Shown: positions 1 to 8,350, counted from the stretch's first letter. The stretch is 47,838 bases of DNA from Clostridiales bacterium (GCA_019423795.1 JAHZAT010000099.1:1-47838), one strand, 5' to 3'. Program-made: numbers and translations. Notes: generated by a model not told the origin, from the letters alone.

Positions 1-689
1 GCTATGCAAAATACATAAACTTCCTGCACTCCCAATTGTTTTAACGCTGTCGTCACTGCTTCCGCTGTTGATCCTGTCGTATAAATATCATCTATCACCA
101 ATACTCTTTTCGGCATCCCTGCTTTCTGATATTCTTTCAAATTTCCACGAAAAGCTTTCTTTAAATTGTTTTTTCTCTCTCCTGGGCTTAATTGTTTCTG
201 TGGTTTTGTATCATGGATTCTTTCCACAATCTTTGTATACATCGGTTGATCCAACATCTCTGCAATCCCCTTTGCAAAGATTTCTGCCTGATTAAACCCT
301 CTCCTTCTTCTCTTTTTTTTATGAATCGGCACTGGAATTACCGCATCTGCTTTTAGTCGCAGCAATTCCCTGTATTTTCTTTTTCGAATTTCATCCAGAT
401 AATACTGCGCAAATTTTCTCTCATTCTTATATTTTATCGCAGCCAGTGAATCAGTGACTGGTTTCTGGTAAATACATAACCCCATACCACGTTCAAAATT
501 CTTCGGATGCTGTCTGCAATCACTGCAATATTCTTTTTCCTGATTCTTCATTGATTTTCCACAAGAATAGCATGTGGGTTCTTTGATAAAAATCTGCTTT
601 TTACTGCATATTTTACAGATATGTTCTCCTTTGTCCAATAATTCTTTGGCACATAACGGACAGATCGGAGGAAATAGAAATGATAACAT
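1..689 (-). CDS. comFC: ComF family protein (ComFC-like), C-terminus cut by window edge
   Basis: Translating the minus strand from the ATG at 689 gives an open frame that runs off the left edge. The N-terminus has four CxxC pairs (CPLC, CKIC, CYSC, CSDC), the zinc-ribbon part of ComF proteins. The C-terminal half is a phosphoribosyltransferase fold with the PRPP-binding signature VLVIDDIYTTGSTA near the edge, and the family hallmark RRRRGFNQAE in the middle. ComFC is needed for DNA uptake in naturally competent bacteria and is kept in many species not known to be competent. A strong ribosome-binding site (AGGGGGT) sits about 6 bases before the ATG. It lies downstream of dnaB, separated by a terminator, so it probably has its own promoter in the 110-bp gap; I could not resolve one. 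Only the last few residues appear to be missing. Confidence 0.9.
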   Translation of the reverse strand, partial: MLSFLFPPICPLCAKELLDKGEHICKICSKKQIFIKEPTCYSCGKSMKNQEKEYCSDCRQHPKNFERGMGLCIYQKPVTDSLAAIKYKNERKFAQYYLDEIRKRKYRELLRLKADAVIPVPIHKKKRRRRGFNQAEIFAKGIAEMLDQPMYTKIVERIHDTKPQKQLSPGERKNNLKKAFRGNLKEYQKAGMPKRVLVIDDIYTTGSTAEAVTTALKQLGVQEVYVFCI

Positions 690-783
690 AAGATACCCCC
701 TTATTCAATCACATCATTTGATTTTGTTTTAAAATTGTAGAACTTTGTTTTATTTGTATATTTTATCCAATTGTATATGTAAG

Positions 784-811
784 AAAAAGCACCAGAAAAT
801 TAATGTGGTGC
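784..811 (-). terminator. Intrinsic terminator of dnaB
   Basis: On the minus strand GCACCA at 811-806 pairs with TGGTGC at 794-789, followed by five T. The 5' arm overlaps the last codons of dnaB, so the stem starts inside the gene. Confidence 0.7.
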
Positions 812-2140
812 TCTCTCTTTATTGCCAAATTTAGTGTATTGTCCGAGCCATACAAGCTCTACACTACCTGTTGAACCATTTCGCTGTTTGTCGACGATGA
901 TCTCTGCGATCCCTTTCTTCTCAGAATCTTCATTATAATATTCATCACGATAAATAAACATAACAACGTCGGCATCCTGCTCGATCGATCCTGACTCACG
1001 AAGATCTGATAGCATTGGCTTGGCTGGTTTTCTCTCTTCAACTCTTCGACTTAGCTGAGATAATGCGATCACTGGTGCATTCATCTCTCTCGCTAATGCT
1101 TTTAATGATCTTGAGATCTCTGAAATCTCCTGCTGTCTGGATTCAGAACGCTTACCACCTGACATTAACTGCAGGTAGTCGATAATGATCAGGTCCAGTC
1201 CATGAATCTGTTTGTATCTACGACACTTAGATCGTAATTCTGCGATCGTAATACCTGGTGTATCATCAATGATCAATGGGGAACGACCGATCGTTCCCGC
1301 ACTTTCCATGATCTTCTCCCAATCAGTTTCCTGAAGATCACCGGTACGAATAGACTGTGAATCTACCATTGCTTCCATCGCCATCATACGAGTTACAAGC
1401 TGTTCTTTTGACATCTCCAGACTAAAGATTGCTGTTGGAACGTGATCTCTGACTGCCGCTTTCTGTGCGATATTCAACACAAATGCTGTCTTACCCATGG
1501 CAGGACGTGCCGCCACAATGATCAATTCCGATGGATGTAGTCCAGATAATTTGTAATCAAGGTCTGTAAATCCTGTTGCAATACCTGTAACTCGCCCAGC
1601 AGAACTTGCCGCTTCTTCGATCGCATCCAGTGTATTTAACACAACTTTGTCAATTGGAACAAACTCTTCTCTTCCACTTGCCTGCTGAAGAAGTCCGAAT
1701 ACATTCTTCTCTGTGTGATCCAAGATCTCTGTCACATCATCTTTACCAAGATAACATTCTGTTGTGATATCTTCTGTAACTTTGATCAATTTACGAAGTG
1801 TTGCCTTTTCCCTGACGATCGTTGCGTATTGTTTGGCATTGGCTGACGTTGGAACAACTTCCAGAAGATCCCTGATAAATTCAAGACTCTTCATAGATTC
1901 CGGCACGTCTTTTTTCTTTAATTTATTCTGAAGCGTTACCAGATCGACCGGCTTTCCTTCCCGGTATAATTCTGTCATCGCTTCAAATAAGATGCCGTTC
2001 TGCTTCTGATAGAAATCATCGGCATTCACAATATCGATAACATCTGCGATCGCATCCCTGTCCATGATCATCGCACCGATCACAGACTGTTCTGCCTCCG
2101 GGCTGTTCGGCTGCACTTTCTTGATAAATGCTTCATCCAT
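800..2140 (-). CDS. dnaB: Replicative DNA helicase DnaB
   Basis: 446 residues, the normal length. It is the hexameric helicase that unwinds DNA at the replication fork. The N-terminal helical domain (about 10-150, starting QPNSPEAEQSVIGAMIMD) binds primase and loader. The RecA-like motor domain (about 170-440) carries Walker A (ARPAMGKTAF), Walker B (LIIIDYLQLM) and the C-terminal motif LSQLSRRVEERK with the arginine finger region. A ribosome-binding site (AAGAGGG) precedes the ATG. It is the last gene of gdpP-rplI-dnaB, 12 bases after rplI, the same order as in Bacillus subtilis. The helicase loader that would act on it is encoded about 8 kb away at 8598-10679. Confidence 0.97.
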   Translation of the reverse strand: MDEAFIKKVQPNSPEAEQSVIGAMIMDRDAIADVIDIVNADDFYQKQNGILFEAMTELYREGKPVDLVTLQNKLKKKDVPESMKSLEFIRDLLEVVPTSANAKQYATIVREKATLRKLIKVTEDITTECYLGKDDVTEILDHTEKNVFGLLQQASGREEFVPIDKVVLNTLDAIEEAASSAGRVTGIATGFTDLDYKLSGLHPSELIIVAARPAMGKTAFVLNIAQKAAVRDHVPTAIFSLEMSKEQLVTRMMAMEAMVDSQSIRTGDLQETDWEKIMESAGTIGRSPLIIDDTPGITIAELRSKCRRYKQIHGLDLIIIDYLQLMSGGKRSESRQQEISEISRSLKALAREMNAPVIALSQLSRRVEERKPAKPMLSDLRESGSIEQDADVVMFIYRDEYYNEDSEKKGIAEIIVDKQRNGSTGSVELVWLGQYTKFGNKERAPH

Positions 2141-2152
2141 AAATATGCCCTC

Positions 2153-2596
2153 TTATTTTTCTTCTACTTTAACTCTTAATGTTGCTGTTACCTGTGGATG
2201 AACTTTGATCGCAACATCATGGAATCCAAGATTCTTGATTGGTTCACAATGCATTTTTTTCTTATCTAAATCATATCCTAACTGTTTCTTTGCTTCTGCT
2301 GCGATTTCTTTTGTGGAAATAGATCCAAATGTTCTTCCACCTTCTCCAACCTTCATCTTTAATACCAATTGTTTTTCTTCAATCTCTTTTGCTAAAACTT
2401 TGGCATCTGCTAATGCTTCTGCAGCCAGTTTATCATCATTCGCCTTTCTTAATTTTAGATCATTTAATGCTTTATTTGTAGCTTCAATTGCTAAATTCTT
2501 GCGGAATAATACATTTCTTGCATATCCGTTGTTAACCTCTACTACTTCATCTTTTTTTCCAACTGATTTTACATCTTCTAATAAAATAACTTTCAT
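2153..2596 (-). CDS. rplI: 50S ribosomal protein L9
   Basis: 147 residues, full length. The N-terminal RNA-binding domain opens MKVILLEDVKSVGKKDEVVE and contains the typical GYARNVLFRKNLA segment. A long central helix (about 45-75) leads to the C-terminal domain with the GRTFGSIST motif. L9 binds 23S rRNA near the L1 stalk and helps keep the reading frame. AGGAGA lies about 10 bases before the ATG. It sits 3 bases after the stop of gdpP and 12 before dnaB, so the three genes are one transcription unit. Confidence 0.96.
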   Translation of the reverse strand: MKVILLEDVKSVGKKDEVVEVNNGYARNVLFRKNLAIEATNKALNDLKLRKANDDKLAAEALADAKVLAKEIEEKQLVLKMKVGEGGRTFGSISTKEIAAEAKKQLGYDLDKKKMHCEPIKNLGFHDVAIKVHPQVTATLRVKVEEK

Positions 2597-2599
2597 CGC

Positions 2600-4675
2600 T
2601 TATATCTCTCCTTTTGATATCAAATATCGTAATGTCTCATGAATAATATTCTTGGCTTCTTCTAATGATACATCGACAAGCTGTGCACCTGCAACTGTCA
2701 AATGTCCGCCGCCTCCGAATTCTTCCATGATCTTCTGGACATTCACTTCATCGATCGATCTTGCACTGATATAGACTCTCTCATGAACACCTGTTAATAC
2801 AAAAGATGCTTCAATTCCATCAATATCAAGTAATTCATTCGCTACCTGTGCACCAATAACAGTAGGGCTGTCCACACCGATTCCTACCAGTGTTGCGATC
2901 GCGAACCTGCCATATAAGATCTCTGCTTCACTGATCGCTTTCGCACGGATCCTGTAAGTTTCCATGCTTTCTCTTGACATCTTTCTTACCTTTGTAAGAT
3001 CAGCTCCATTTCTCTTTAGATATGCCGCTGCCTCAAATGTTCTGACACCTGTTTTATTCACAAAATTGTCCGTATCTACAAGCATTCCATAATACATGGC
3101 ATTCGCTTCCATTGGCTCTAACTTTGGTTTTGAATCTACATATTGAAGAATCTCTGCTACCAATTCACATGTAGAAGATGCATATGGCTCTACATATGAA
3201 AGTACCGGATTCTTGATCATATCTTTATTCTTTCGATGATGATCTAAGATCACCGTTGTCTTTGTCTGACTTAATAACTGTTCACATTCTGTATAATTTG
3301 CATGATTTACATCCACTACGATCAATAACGTGTTTTCATCTGTGATCTCAATTGCTTGTTCGTTATCAATGAACATATCTTCATCATAAATACCACTTTT
3401 ATTTAATTCATCAACCATCGCACGGACAGAGATCGTTACTTCGTTCATAACGATATGTGCCTTTCTTCCCAGAGAAAGTCCAAGTCTGTACAGACCAACA
3501 GCTGCACCGATCGCATCTGGATCCGGAATCTTATGTGCCATGATCACGACCTTTTCCTTTGATTCAAGAAGTTCTTTTAACGCATGCGCTTTAACTCGTG
3601 CTTTGACTCGTGTGGTACGTTCCATAACCTCACAATTGCCACCATAATAGGAAATATCTTCCCCATCCTTGATCACTGCCTGATCACCACCACGTCCTAA
3701 TGCCAGATCCATACCTGCACAGGCTGCTTCATAGTTTTCCTGATACGTATTTCCATTAATTCCAAAACTGATGCTTAATGTCATATGCATAGAATTCCCA
3801 AGATTGATCGTCTTGATCTCATCAAGGATCGAGAATTTGTTTTCTTTGATCTTGTCCAAATATTTCTGTTCAAATACAACAAAATATTTATCTCTCTCTG
3901 TTCTCTTCACAACCCCAGAGACATTCTGGATAAATTTGTTGATCTTACGATCTGCCACTGCGATCAGCATAGATCGTTTCACCGCATCAATATCATCAAG
4001 GATTTCTTCGTAATTATCAATATAGATTAAACCAATGACCATTCTCTGATTCTCATTTTGTTCCATATATTTCTTAAGTAATGTCTGATCAAAAAAATAT
4101 ACTGCGATCAGATCGTTGTCCTTAAGCATCTGTCTAGAACAACTGTTATCATTCTCATCAGAGAAATCTTCTACACGAATACGATTCATCTCTACTTTAT
4201 AGAATAGCGTCTGTTCTTTTTCCTTATCTCCCTCTTTGCATTTCTTTTTATATTCAATATGAGAAATAGAGTGCATCACATCCGACGGAAGCAGATTACG
4301 GTTCAGATTCGGAAAAATCTGTTGCAATGACTTTCCTCGGTTCTCTCCCACAATTTTATGAAATGCATCATTTGACCATATGATCATTCCATTCCCATCA
4401 AGCAGTGCATACGGAACAGGAAGCTGTTGTAACAAATAATTCTGCACCTGACTCTGCTCAAACATAAAATCCATACATTCTTTGATGATCTCTTGTTTGC
4501 TTCTGGAATAAATGATCATCTGAAAAACTAAAAATACGACTAGTGAGACCGCTAAGATCACTCCACATCGAATATCCAAGAAAAAGAACACAATGTCTAC
4601 AAAAGCCAGAATAAGCAATGCCCATAATGGTCCTTGAAGATACTGTTCTATCTTTGTTTTCTTCATAATGTCCAT
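2600..4675 (-). CDS. gdpP: Cyclic-di-AMP phosphodiesterase GdpP (YybT family)
   Basis: 691 residues, slightly longer than the usual 650-660. Two N-terminal membrane helices (about 12-55) anchor the protein. A PAS-like sensor domain and a degenerate GGDEF domain follow; the GGDEF signature is replaced by GRGGDQAV, normal for this family. The C-terminal DHH-DHHA1 phosphoesterase hydrolyses c-di-AMP to pApA. Its metal-binding motifs are visible: HKIPDPDAIGAA, VVDVNH, LDHHRK and the DHHA1 motif GGGGHLTVAG. AGGAG lies 6-7 bases before the chosen ATG; a second in-frame ATG is three codons later. It leads the operon with rplI and dnaB and has its own promoter. It probably sets c-di-AMP levels that control osmolyte and potassium balance and wall stress. 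Confidence 0.95.
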   Translation of the reverse strand: MDIMKKTKIEQYLQGPLWALLILAFVDIVFFFLDIRCGVILAVSLVVFLVFQMIIYSRSKQEIIKECMDFMFEQSQVQNYLLQQLPVPYALLDGNGMIIWSNDAFHKIVGENRGKSLQQIFPNLNRNLLPSDVMHSISHIEYKKKCKEGDKEKEQTLFYKVEMNRIRVEDFSDENDNSCSRQMLKDNDLIAVYFFDQTLLKKYMEQNENQRMVIGLIYIDNYEEILDDIDAVKRSMLIAVADRKINKFIQNVSGVVKRTERDKYFVVFEQKYLDKIKENKFSILDEIKTINLGNSMHMTLSISFGINGNTYQENYEAACAGMDLALGRGGDQAVIKDGEDISYYGGNCEVMERTTRVKARVKAHALKELLESKEKVVIMAHKIPDPDAIGAAVGLYRLGLSLGRKAHIVMNEVTISVRAMVDELNKSGIYDEDMFIDNEQAIEITDENTLLIVVDVNHANYTECEQLLSQTKTTVILDHHRKNKDMIKNPVLSYVEPYASSTCELVAEILQYVDSKPKLEPMEANAMYYGMLVDTDNFVNKTGVRTFEAAAYLKRNGADLTKVRKMSRESMETYRIRAKAISEAEILYGRFAIATLVGIGVDSPTVIGAQVANELLDIDGIEASFVLTGVHERVYISARSIDEVNVQKIMEEFGGGGHLTVAGAQLVDVSLEEAKNIIHETLRYLISKGEI

Positions 4676-4711
4676 TTTTTTCTCCTGATTTGATTCTTAC
4701 AATTATCCTTT

Positions 4712-4740
4712 ATTATAACTCAATTGCATGAATTTGTACA
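4712..4740 (-). promoter_or_regulatory. Probable SigA promoter of gdpP-rplI-dnaB
   Basis: Minus strand: -35 TGTACA (4740-4735), 17-base spacer, -10 TATAAT (4717-4712), about 37 bases upstream of the gdpP ATG. Confidence 0.6.
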
Positions 4741-4809
4741 TTATATTTAACGAAAGCGAGATATTTGTTCAATTTACGCAATTTTCTTAATTATTTTGAC
4801 ATCTCTGTC

Positions 4810-4880
4810 GCAGGGCGATCTTGCCCGGAGGGCTTTTTGTATCATAGGGGATTCCATCGGAATTTCTATGATACAAAAAA
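4810..4880. repeat. Palindromic intergenic element
   Basis: TTTTTGTATCATAG at 4834-4847 is an exact inverted match of 4866-4880, and the inner GATTCC/GGAATT pair lengthens the stem around an ATC loop. Next to it, 4810-4833 contains a second set of competing short hairpins (GGGC/GCCC/GGGC). It lies between the rpsR terminator and the gdpP promoter. It encodes nothing recognisable and looks like a dispersed extragenic palindrome, but copy number cannot be judged from one window. Confidence 0.55.
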
Positions 4881-4917
4881 AGAGCTATACCGCAACATAC
4901 GTCACAATATAACTCTT
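4875..4917 (-). terminator. Intrinsic terminator of rpsF-ssb-rpsR
   Basis: Minus strand: AAGAGTTATA (4917-4908) pairs with TATAGCTCTT (4889-4880) with one G-U pair, followed by a T run. It sits 17 bases after the rpsR stop. Confidence 0.75.
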
Positions 4918-4933
4918 CATTATCTGCTTAAAA

Positions 4934-5188
4934 TTATTCAGCTGTATATGGCATTAAAGCTAAATGTCTAGCTCTCTTAATAGCTCCTGTAACAGCTCTC
5001 TGATGTTTAGCACATGTTCCAGTAATACGTCTTGGAAGGATTTTTCCTCTTTCAGATACATATTTCTTTAATGTTGCTACATCTTTATAATCGATTACAG
5101 CGTCGGCTTCTGTACAGAATGTACATACTTTTCTTCTTCTACGTCCGCCTCTTCTTCTCATTGGAGAATCGCCTTTTGTATAAGCCAT
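4934..5188 (-). CDS. rpsR: 30S ribosomal protein S18
   Basis: 84 residues, normal length. The conserved core is visible: KVCTFCTEAD near the N-terminus, DYKDVATLKKYVSERGKILP, and RRITGTCAKHQRAVTGAIKR before the C-terminus. S18 pairs with S6 on the platform of the small subunit. The paired cysteines (CTFC) suggest the zinc-binding type of S18. AGGAGGT lies before the ATG. It is the last gene of rpsF-ssb-rpsR, 16 bases after ssb, and is followed by a terminator. The N-terminus (MAYTKGDSPMRRRGGRRRRK) is basic, as expected. Confidence 0.97.
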   Translation of the reverse strand: MAYTKGDSPMRRRGGRRRRKVCTFCTEADAVIDYKDVATLKKYVSERGKILPRRITGTCAKHQRAVTGAIKRARHLALMPYTAE

Positions 5189-5204
5189 GATTTCTACCTC
5201 CTAT

Positions 5205-5648
5205 TTAACTAAATGGTAATTCTTCTTCCAAACCATCTGGAATATTCATAAAACCATCGCTTGCTGCGGCACTAGGCTGTGGCGCGCTTGGCTGTGGAAC
5301 TCCCATATTACTGTTCTGGGCTGCAGCAGCTTTGCTCTCTGCAAAATCCTGCTCTTCGATCACAACTTCTGTTGTGTAAACTTTAACTCCATCACGGTTT
5401 GTATAACTACCTGTCTGGATTCTTCCAGAAACAACCATCTTAGTACCCTGTTTTAGATACTTCTCTGCAAATTCTGCTGTGCGTCCGAATGCCACACAGT
5501 TAATAAAATCCGCATCCTGTTCACCGTTTCTTTTGAATCTTCTATCTACTGCTAACGTGTATCTGGCGATTGCCAAAGGTGTCTCACCTTGTGAATATCT
5601 TACATCAGGGTCCCTTGTCAATCTTCCCATTAATACTACTTTATTCAT
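5205..5648 (-). CDS. ssb: Single-stranded DNA-binding protein
   Basis: 147 residues. The OB-fold covers about 1-105 (MNKVVLMGRLTRDPDVRYSQ, FINCVAFGRTAEFAEKYLKQ, VSGRIQTGSY). It is followed by a flexible linker rich in Ala, Pro, Gln and Ser, and ends in the acidic tip EEELPFS, the conserved docking site for partner proteins such as RecQ, PriA and polymerase subunits. It coats single-stranded DNA during replication and repair. AGGAGGG precedes the ATG. Its position between rpsF and rpsR is the standard Firmicutes arrangement. Tail and fold are intact, so this is the housekeeping SSB rather than a plasmid or phage copy. Confidence 0.97.
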   Translation of the reverse strand: MNKVVLMGRLTRDPDVRYSQGETPLAIARYTLAVDRRFKRNGEQDADFINCVAFGRTAEFAEKYLKQGTKMVVSGRIQTGSYTNRDGVKVYTTEVVIEEQDFAESKAAAAQNSNMGVPQPSAPQPSAAASDGFMNIPDGLEEELPFS

Positions 5649-5669
5649 TATTCGGATCCCTCCTGTTAA

Positions 5670-5957
5670 TTACGCATCCTGTTTAACGCATAAGAAACGT
5701 AATACAGTTTCCTCAATACGAAGTCTTTCTTCAAGTTCTGCTGGAACTGTAGTTTCGCCTTCGAACTGGATGAAATAGTAGTATCCTTCTTTCATCTTCT
5801 GAATTTCGTAAGCTAACTGTTTCTTACCCCATTCATCGACGTTAGTGATCGTTGCACCTGCTGTAGTAATCATTGCCTGAACTTTTTCAACCATAGCTGC
5901 ACGTTCTTCGTCTTCGATCTTTGCACTTAAAACTAATGCTAATTCATATTTCATCAT
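5670..5957 (-). CDS. rpsF: 30S ribosomal protein S6
   Basis: 95 residues from the chosen ATG (MMKYELALVLSAK). A longer frame begins at a GTG at 5966, but that GTG lies inside the ribosome-binding site (AGGAGGTG), so the ATG 8 bases after AGGAGG is the real start. The ferredoxin-like fold shows the usual strands: YELALVL, TNVDEWGKKQLAYEI and GYYYFIQFEGE. S6 binds S18, encoded two genes downstream. It leads the operon rpsF-ssb-rpsR. The promoter lies at 6034-6062, and a leader hairpin lies just upstream of the ribosome-binding site. Confidence 0.96.
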   Translation of the reverse strand: MMKYELALVLSAKIEDEERAAMVEKVQAMITTAGATITNVDEWGKKQLAYEIQKMKEGYYYFIQFEGETTVPAELEERLRIEETVLRFLCVKQDA

Positions 5958-5983
5958 TACTTGCACCTCCTTTTGGTCTAGTG

Positions 5984-6004
5984 GCTCTTTCTTCGTGAAA
6001 GAGC
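5984..6004 (-). promoter_or_regulatory. Hairpin in the rpsF leader
   Basis: GCTCTTTC and GAAAGAGC form a perfect 8-bp stem with a 5-base loop (ACGAA on the minus strand), about 15 bases before the rpsF ribosome-binding site. The position fits autogenous control by S6:S18, but I do not see the full conserved rpsF-leader motif, so function is inference. Confidence 0.45.
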
Positions 6005-6033
6005 AAGGATATTTTTATATACCACGAATAATT

Positions 6034-6062
6034 ACTTTATCATAAACTTCTAATCTTGGCAA
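6034..6062 (-). promoter_or_regulatory. Probable promoter of rpsF-ssb-rpsR
   Basis: Minus strand: -35 TTGCCA (6062-6057), 17-base spacer, -10 TAAAGT (6039-6034). The -35 box overlaps the end of the upstream DUF951 gene. Confidence 0.55.
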
Positions 6063-6241
6063 GCTTTTTTTATAAATCCTCTAAAATTTTTTTCAACCAT
6101 CTTTCTTGGCACCATCACCTGTCTGCCACATCCAACACATTTTAAACGAAAATCCATTCCCACTCTCAGAATCTCCCATTCATTTATACCGCAAGGATGT
6201 GCTTTTTTTAATTTAACAATATCTCCGATCTGAAATTCCAT
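6050..6241 (-). CDS. DUF951 family protein (YyzM-like)
   Basis: 63 residues, normal for the family. The sequence opens MEFQIGDIVKLKKAHPCG and contains NEWEILRVGMDFRLKC followed by the pair CVGCG, then a basic C-terminus. The small beta-rich fold with its cysteines suggests nucleic acid or metal binding, but no function is established. In Bacillus subtilis the homologue (yyzM) also lies close to the rpsF operon, which supports the call. GGAGG is 8 bases before the chosen ATG; another ATG four bases upstream is out of frame. It follows spoVG after a terminator and directly precedes the rpsF promoter. Confidence 0.88.
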   Translation of the reverse strand: MEFQIGDIVKLKKAHPCGINEWEILRVGMDFRLKCVGCGRQVMVPRKMVEKNFRGFIKKACQD

Positions 6242-6299
6242 CCATCAAACCTCCTTGTTCTGATCTATCTTTTACACTATTATAGTTCTGATTATAACA

Positions 6300-6336
6300 G
6301 AAAAAAGAACCAGGTGGTCAATACCCGATTCTTTTT
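6300..6336 (-). terminator. Intrinsic terminator of spoVG
   Basis: Minus strand: AGAATCGGGT pairs with ACCTGGTTCT (10 bp, two G-U pairs) around a 7-base loop and is followed by a T-rich run, 33 bases after the spoVG stop. Confidence 0.65.
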
Positions 6337-6369
6337 CTACACTTTAAAGAAGAAGTTATTCTCTTAATC

Positions 6370-6657
6370 TTAGACTTCTGGCGCTGTTGCGTCAATATCC
6401 CCCAGATTCATTGCTTCATATTGTTCTAAAATTAAAGTCTGGATCATATTTCTTGTATCAGAATTGATCGGATGTGCAATGTCTCTATATTCACCATCTG
6501 CAGCTTTTCGGCTTGGCATTGCAATAAACAGACCTTTCTCCCCTTCAATTACTTTAATATCATGTACCACAAATTCATTATCGATTGTGATTGACACAAC
6601 AGCTTTCATCTTGCCTTCTTTGGCCACTTTTCTAATACGTACATCAGTTATTTGCAT
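6370..6657 (-). CDS. spoVG: Septation regulator SpoVG
   Basis: 95 residues, standard length. The family core is nearly complete: MQITDVRIRKV, MKAVVSITIDNEFVVHDIKV, GLFIAMPSRK and DIAHPINSDTR. SpoVG is a small nucleic-acid-binding regulator that affects asymmetric septation, capsule, virulence and RNA fates in Firmicutes. AGGAGG lies before the ATG. It is transcribed alone, away from murC. The promoter upstream looks like a SigA type, whereas Bacillus subtilis spoVG is under SigH; this is a difference in sequence only and no regulation has been tested. Confidence 0.95.
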   Translation of the reverse strand: MQITDVRIRKVAKEGKMKAVVSITIDNEFVVHDIKVIEGEKGLFIAMPSRKAADGEYRDIAHPINSDTRNMIQTLILEQYEAMNLGDIDATAPEV

Positions 6658-6756
6658 GTTGTCATCCTCCTAGTTTCTAATAATATAGCTAAAATTCGCT
6701 CTCCGGTCAGGCTCTGGTAACTTCTTCTTTCTCTTAGACCGTATATGCTAATTTTT

Positions 6757-6785
6757 ATTATAACACTATTTTCAGCAAATGTGAA
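6757..6785 (-). promoter_or_regulatory. Probable promoter of spoVG
   Basis: Minus strand: -35 TTCACA (6785-6780), 17-base spacer, -10 TATAAT (6762-6757). The transcribed leader to the ATG is about 95 bases, long for so small a gene. The 300-bp region 6658-6958 holds this promoter, the opposite murC promoter and no gene. Confidence 0.6.
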
Positions 6786-6885
6786 CAAAAACTTGTTTTT
6801 TATCAGCTTTTTTATTATGACATTTTACTACTTTTTTCTCCATATTTTTATAGCAAATATAATATTTTCCAATTCAATCTCTGTC

Positions 6886-6914
6886 TTGCAAGATTAGTTG
6901 CAGTGACTTATAAT
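6886..6914 (+). promoter_or_regulatory. Probable promoter of murC
   Basis: -35 TTGCAA (6886-6891), 17-base spacer, -10 TATAAT (6909-6914), about 45 bases before the start codon. Confidence 0.7.
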
Positions 6915-6964
6915 AAGGAAAACAATGAAACTATATCAACGATAGAAAGAAAGGGCACATGAAA

Positions 6965-8350
6965 ATGTATCAGATAGATTTTAACAGACCAATTCATATT
7001 CATTTTATGGGAATCGGAGGAATCAGCATGAGCGGTCTTGCTGAGATCCTTATTAAAGAAGGTTTTACGATTTCCGGATCCGATATCCATACTTCCGATA
7101 TCATCAAACACTTAGAAGATAAAGGTGCAAAAGTTTATCTCAGCCAGACTGCTGATAACATTACAGATGATATCGATCTTGTTGTATACACAGCAGCGAT
7201 CAACTTCGATACCAACGAAGAATACAAAGAAGCCATCCGCCGTAACATTCCTGTCATGAAACGTGCTACACTGCTTGGTCAGATGATGCATAATTATCAG
7301 AATGCGATCGCCGTATCTGGAACTCACGGTAAGACAACAACAACTTCTATGTTATCTTACATTTTACTTGCTGGTAACACAGATCCTACGATCAGCGTTG
7401 GTGGAATTCTTGATGTGATCAATGGGAATATCCGTGTCGGACATTCTGAGACATTCGTAACTGAAGCATGTGAATACACAAACAGTTTCTTAGAATTCTT
7501 CCCTAAGATCAGTATTATCCTCAATATTGAAGAAGATCACATGGATTTCTTTAAGGATCTTGATGATATTCGCCATTCTTTCCGTGAATTTGCCCATAAA
7601 CTTCCTGATTATGGTTATCTGATCATCAATGGTGAAATTGAAAACATCAATTATATTGTGGACGGATTAGAAGCAGAATATGCAACTTTTGGATTAGAAA
7701 ATGATTCTTATGACTATTGTGCAAAAAACATCGGGTACGATGCATTTGGACATGCTCATTTCGATTATTACTATAAAGGAGAATTTATTGACCATATCCA
7801 GTTAAATGTCAACGGAGAACATAACGTGAAGAATGCACTAGCTGCCATTGCTGCTGCAAAACGTATTGGCATTGATGTTGATACAATGAAGAAAGGACTT
7901 CTTGGATTTACTGGTGCCAAACGTCGTTTTGAACTAAAAGGCACATGCAACGACTTCACCGTTGTTGATGACTATGCGCATCATCCAACAGAGATCCGTG
8001 CAACTCTGGAATCTGCTAAGAATTATCCACATAACGAATTATGGTGTGTATTCCAGCCTCATACTTATTCCAGAACAATTGCATTCCTTGATGACTTTGC
8101 AAAAGCATTAAGTCTCTGTGACCACGTGATCGTCACTGACATCTATGCTGCCAGAGAAAAAGATACTGGTATCGTAAGTTCCAAAGATATCGTGGACCGC
8201 ATGGCTGATTACGATGTAGATGTACACTATATTAAGGAATTTGATGACATTGAAAAATTTATTTTAGAAAATTGCAAAAAAAATGATCTGTTGATAACTA
8301 TGGGGGCCGGAAACGTTGATTCTATCGGAAATTCGCTCGTAAATAGATAG
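6965..8350 (+). CDS. murC: UDP-N-acetylmuramate--L-alanine ligase
   Basis: 461 residues from the ATG at 6965; an in-frame ATG two codons earlier (6959) is only 3 bases from the Shine-Dalgarno AAAGGG, so the later one is preferred. MurC adds L-alanine to UDP-MurNAc, the first step of peptide stem synthesis in the cytoplasm. The N-terminal Rossmann part shows HFMGIGGISMSGLA. The central Mur ligase domain has the ATP loop GTHGKTTTTSM, EACEY and the NIEEDHMDFF motif. The C-terminal domain carries DDYAHHPTEI and FQPHTYSRT. The stop codon at 8348-8350 abuts the first DnaA box, so the transcript has no room for a terminator before the DnaA-box cluster. Confidence 0.96.
   Translation: MYQIDFNRPIHIHFMGIGGISMSGLAEILIKEGFTISGSDIHTSDIIKHLEDKGAKVYLSQTADNITDDIDLVVYTAAINFDTNEEYKEAIRRNIPVMKRATLLGQMMHNYQNAIAVSGTHGKTTTTSMLSYILLAGNTDPTISVGGILDVINGNIRVGHSETFVTEACEYTNSFLEFFPKISIILNIEEDHMDFFKDLDDIRHSFREFAHKLPDYGYLIINGEIENINYIVDGLEAEYATFGLENDSYDYCAKNIGYDAFGHAHFDYYYKGEFIDHIQLNVNGEHNVKNALAAIAAAKRIGIDVDTMKKGLLGFTGAKRRFELKGTCNDFTVVDDYAHHPTEIRATLESAKNYPHNELWCVFQPHTYSRTIAFLDDFAKALSLCDHVIVTDIYAAREKDTGIVSSKDIVDRMADYDVDVHYIKEFDDIEKFILENCKKNDLLITMGAGNVDSIGNSLVNR

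Noticed and set aside
2205..2642. Open frame of 145 codons antisense to rplI
   Set aside because: Phe/Ser-rich shadow of a ribosomal protein gene in low-GC DNA.
4810..4845. Plus-strand terminator (GCCC-GGA-GGGC-TTTTT)
   Set aside because: No plus-strand gene lies upstream, so the likeness is explained better as part of the palindromic element.
4765..4971. Short plus-strand frame through the palindrome near rpsR
   Set aside because: It reads through the terminator and palindromic element and into rpsR antisense; no start signal.
5984..6004. Full rpsF-leader (S6:S18-binding) motif
   Set aside because: Only a simple 8-bp hairpin is visible; the conserved CCG-bulge arrangement was not found, so it is listed only as a hairpin.
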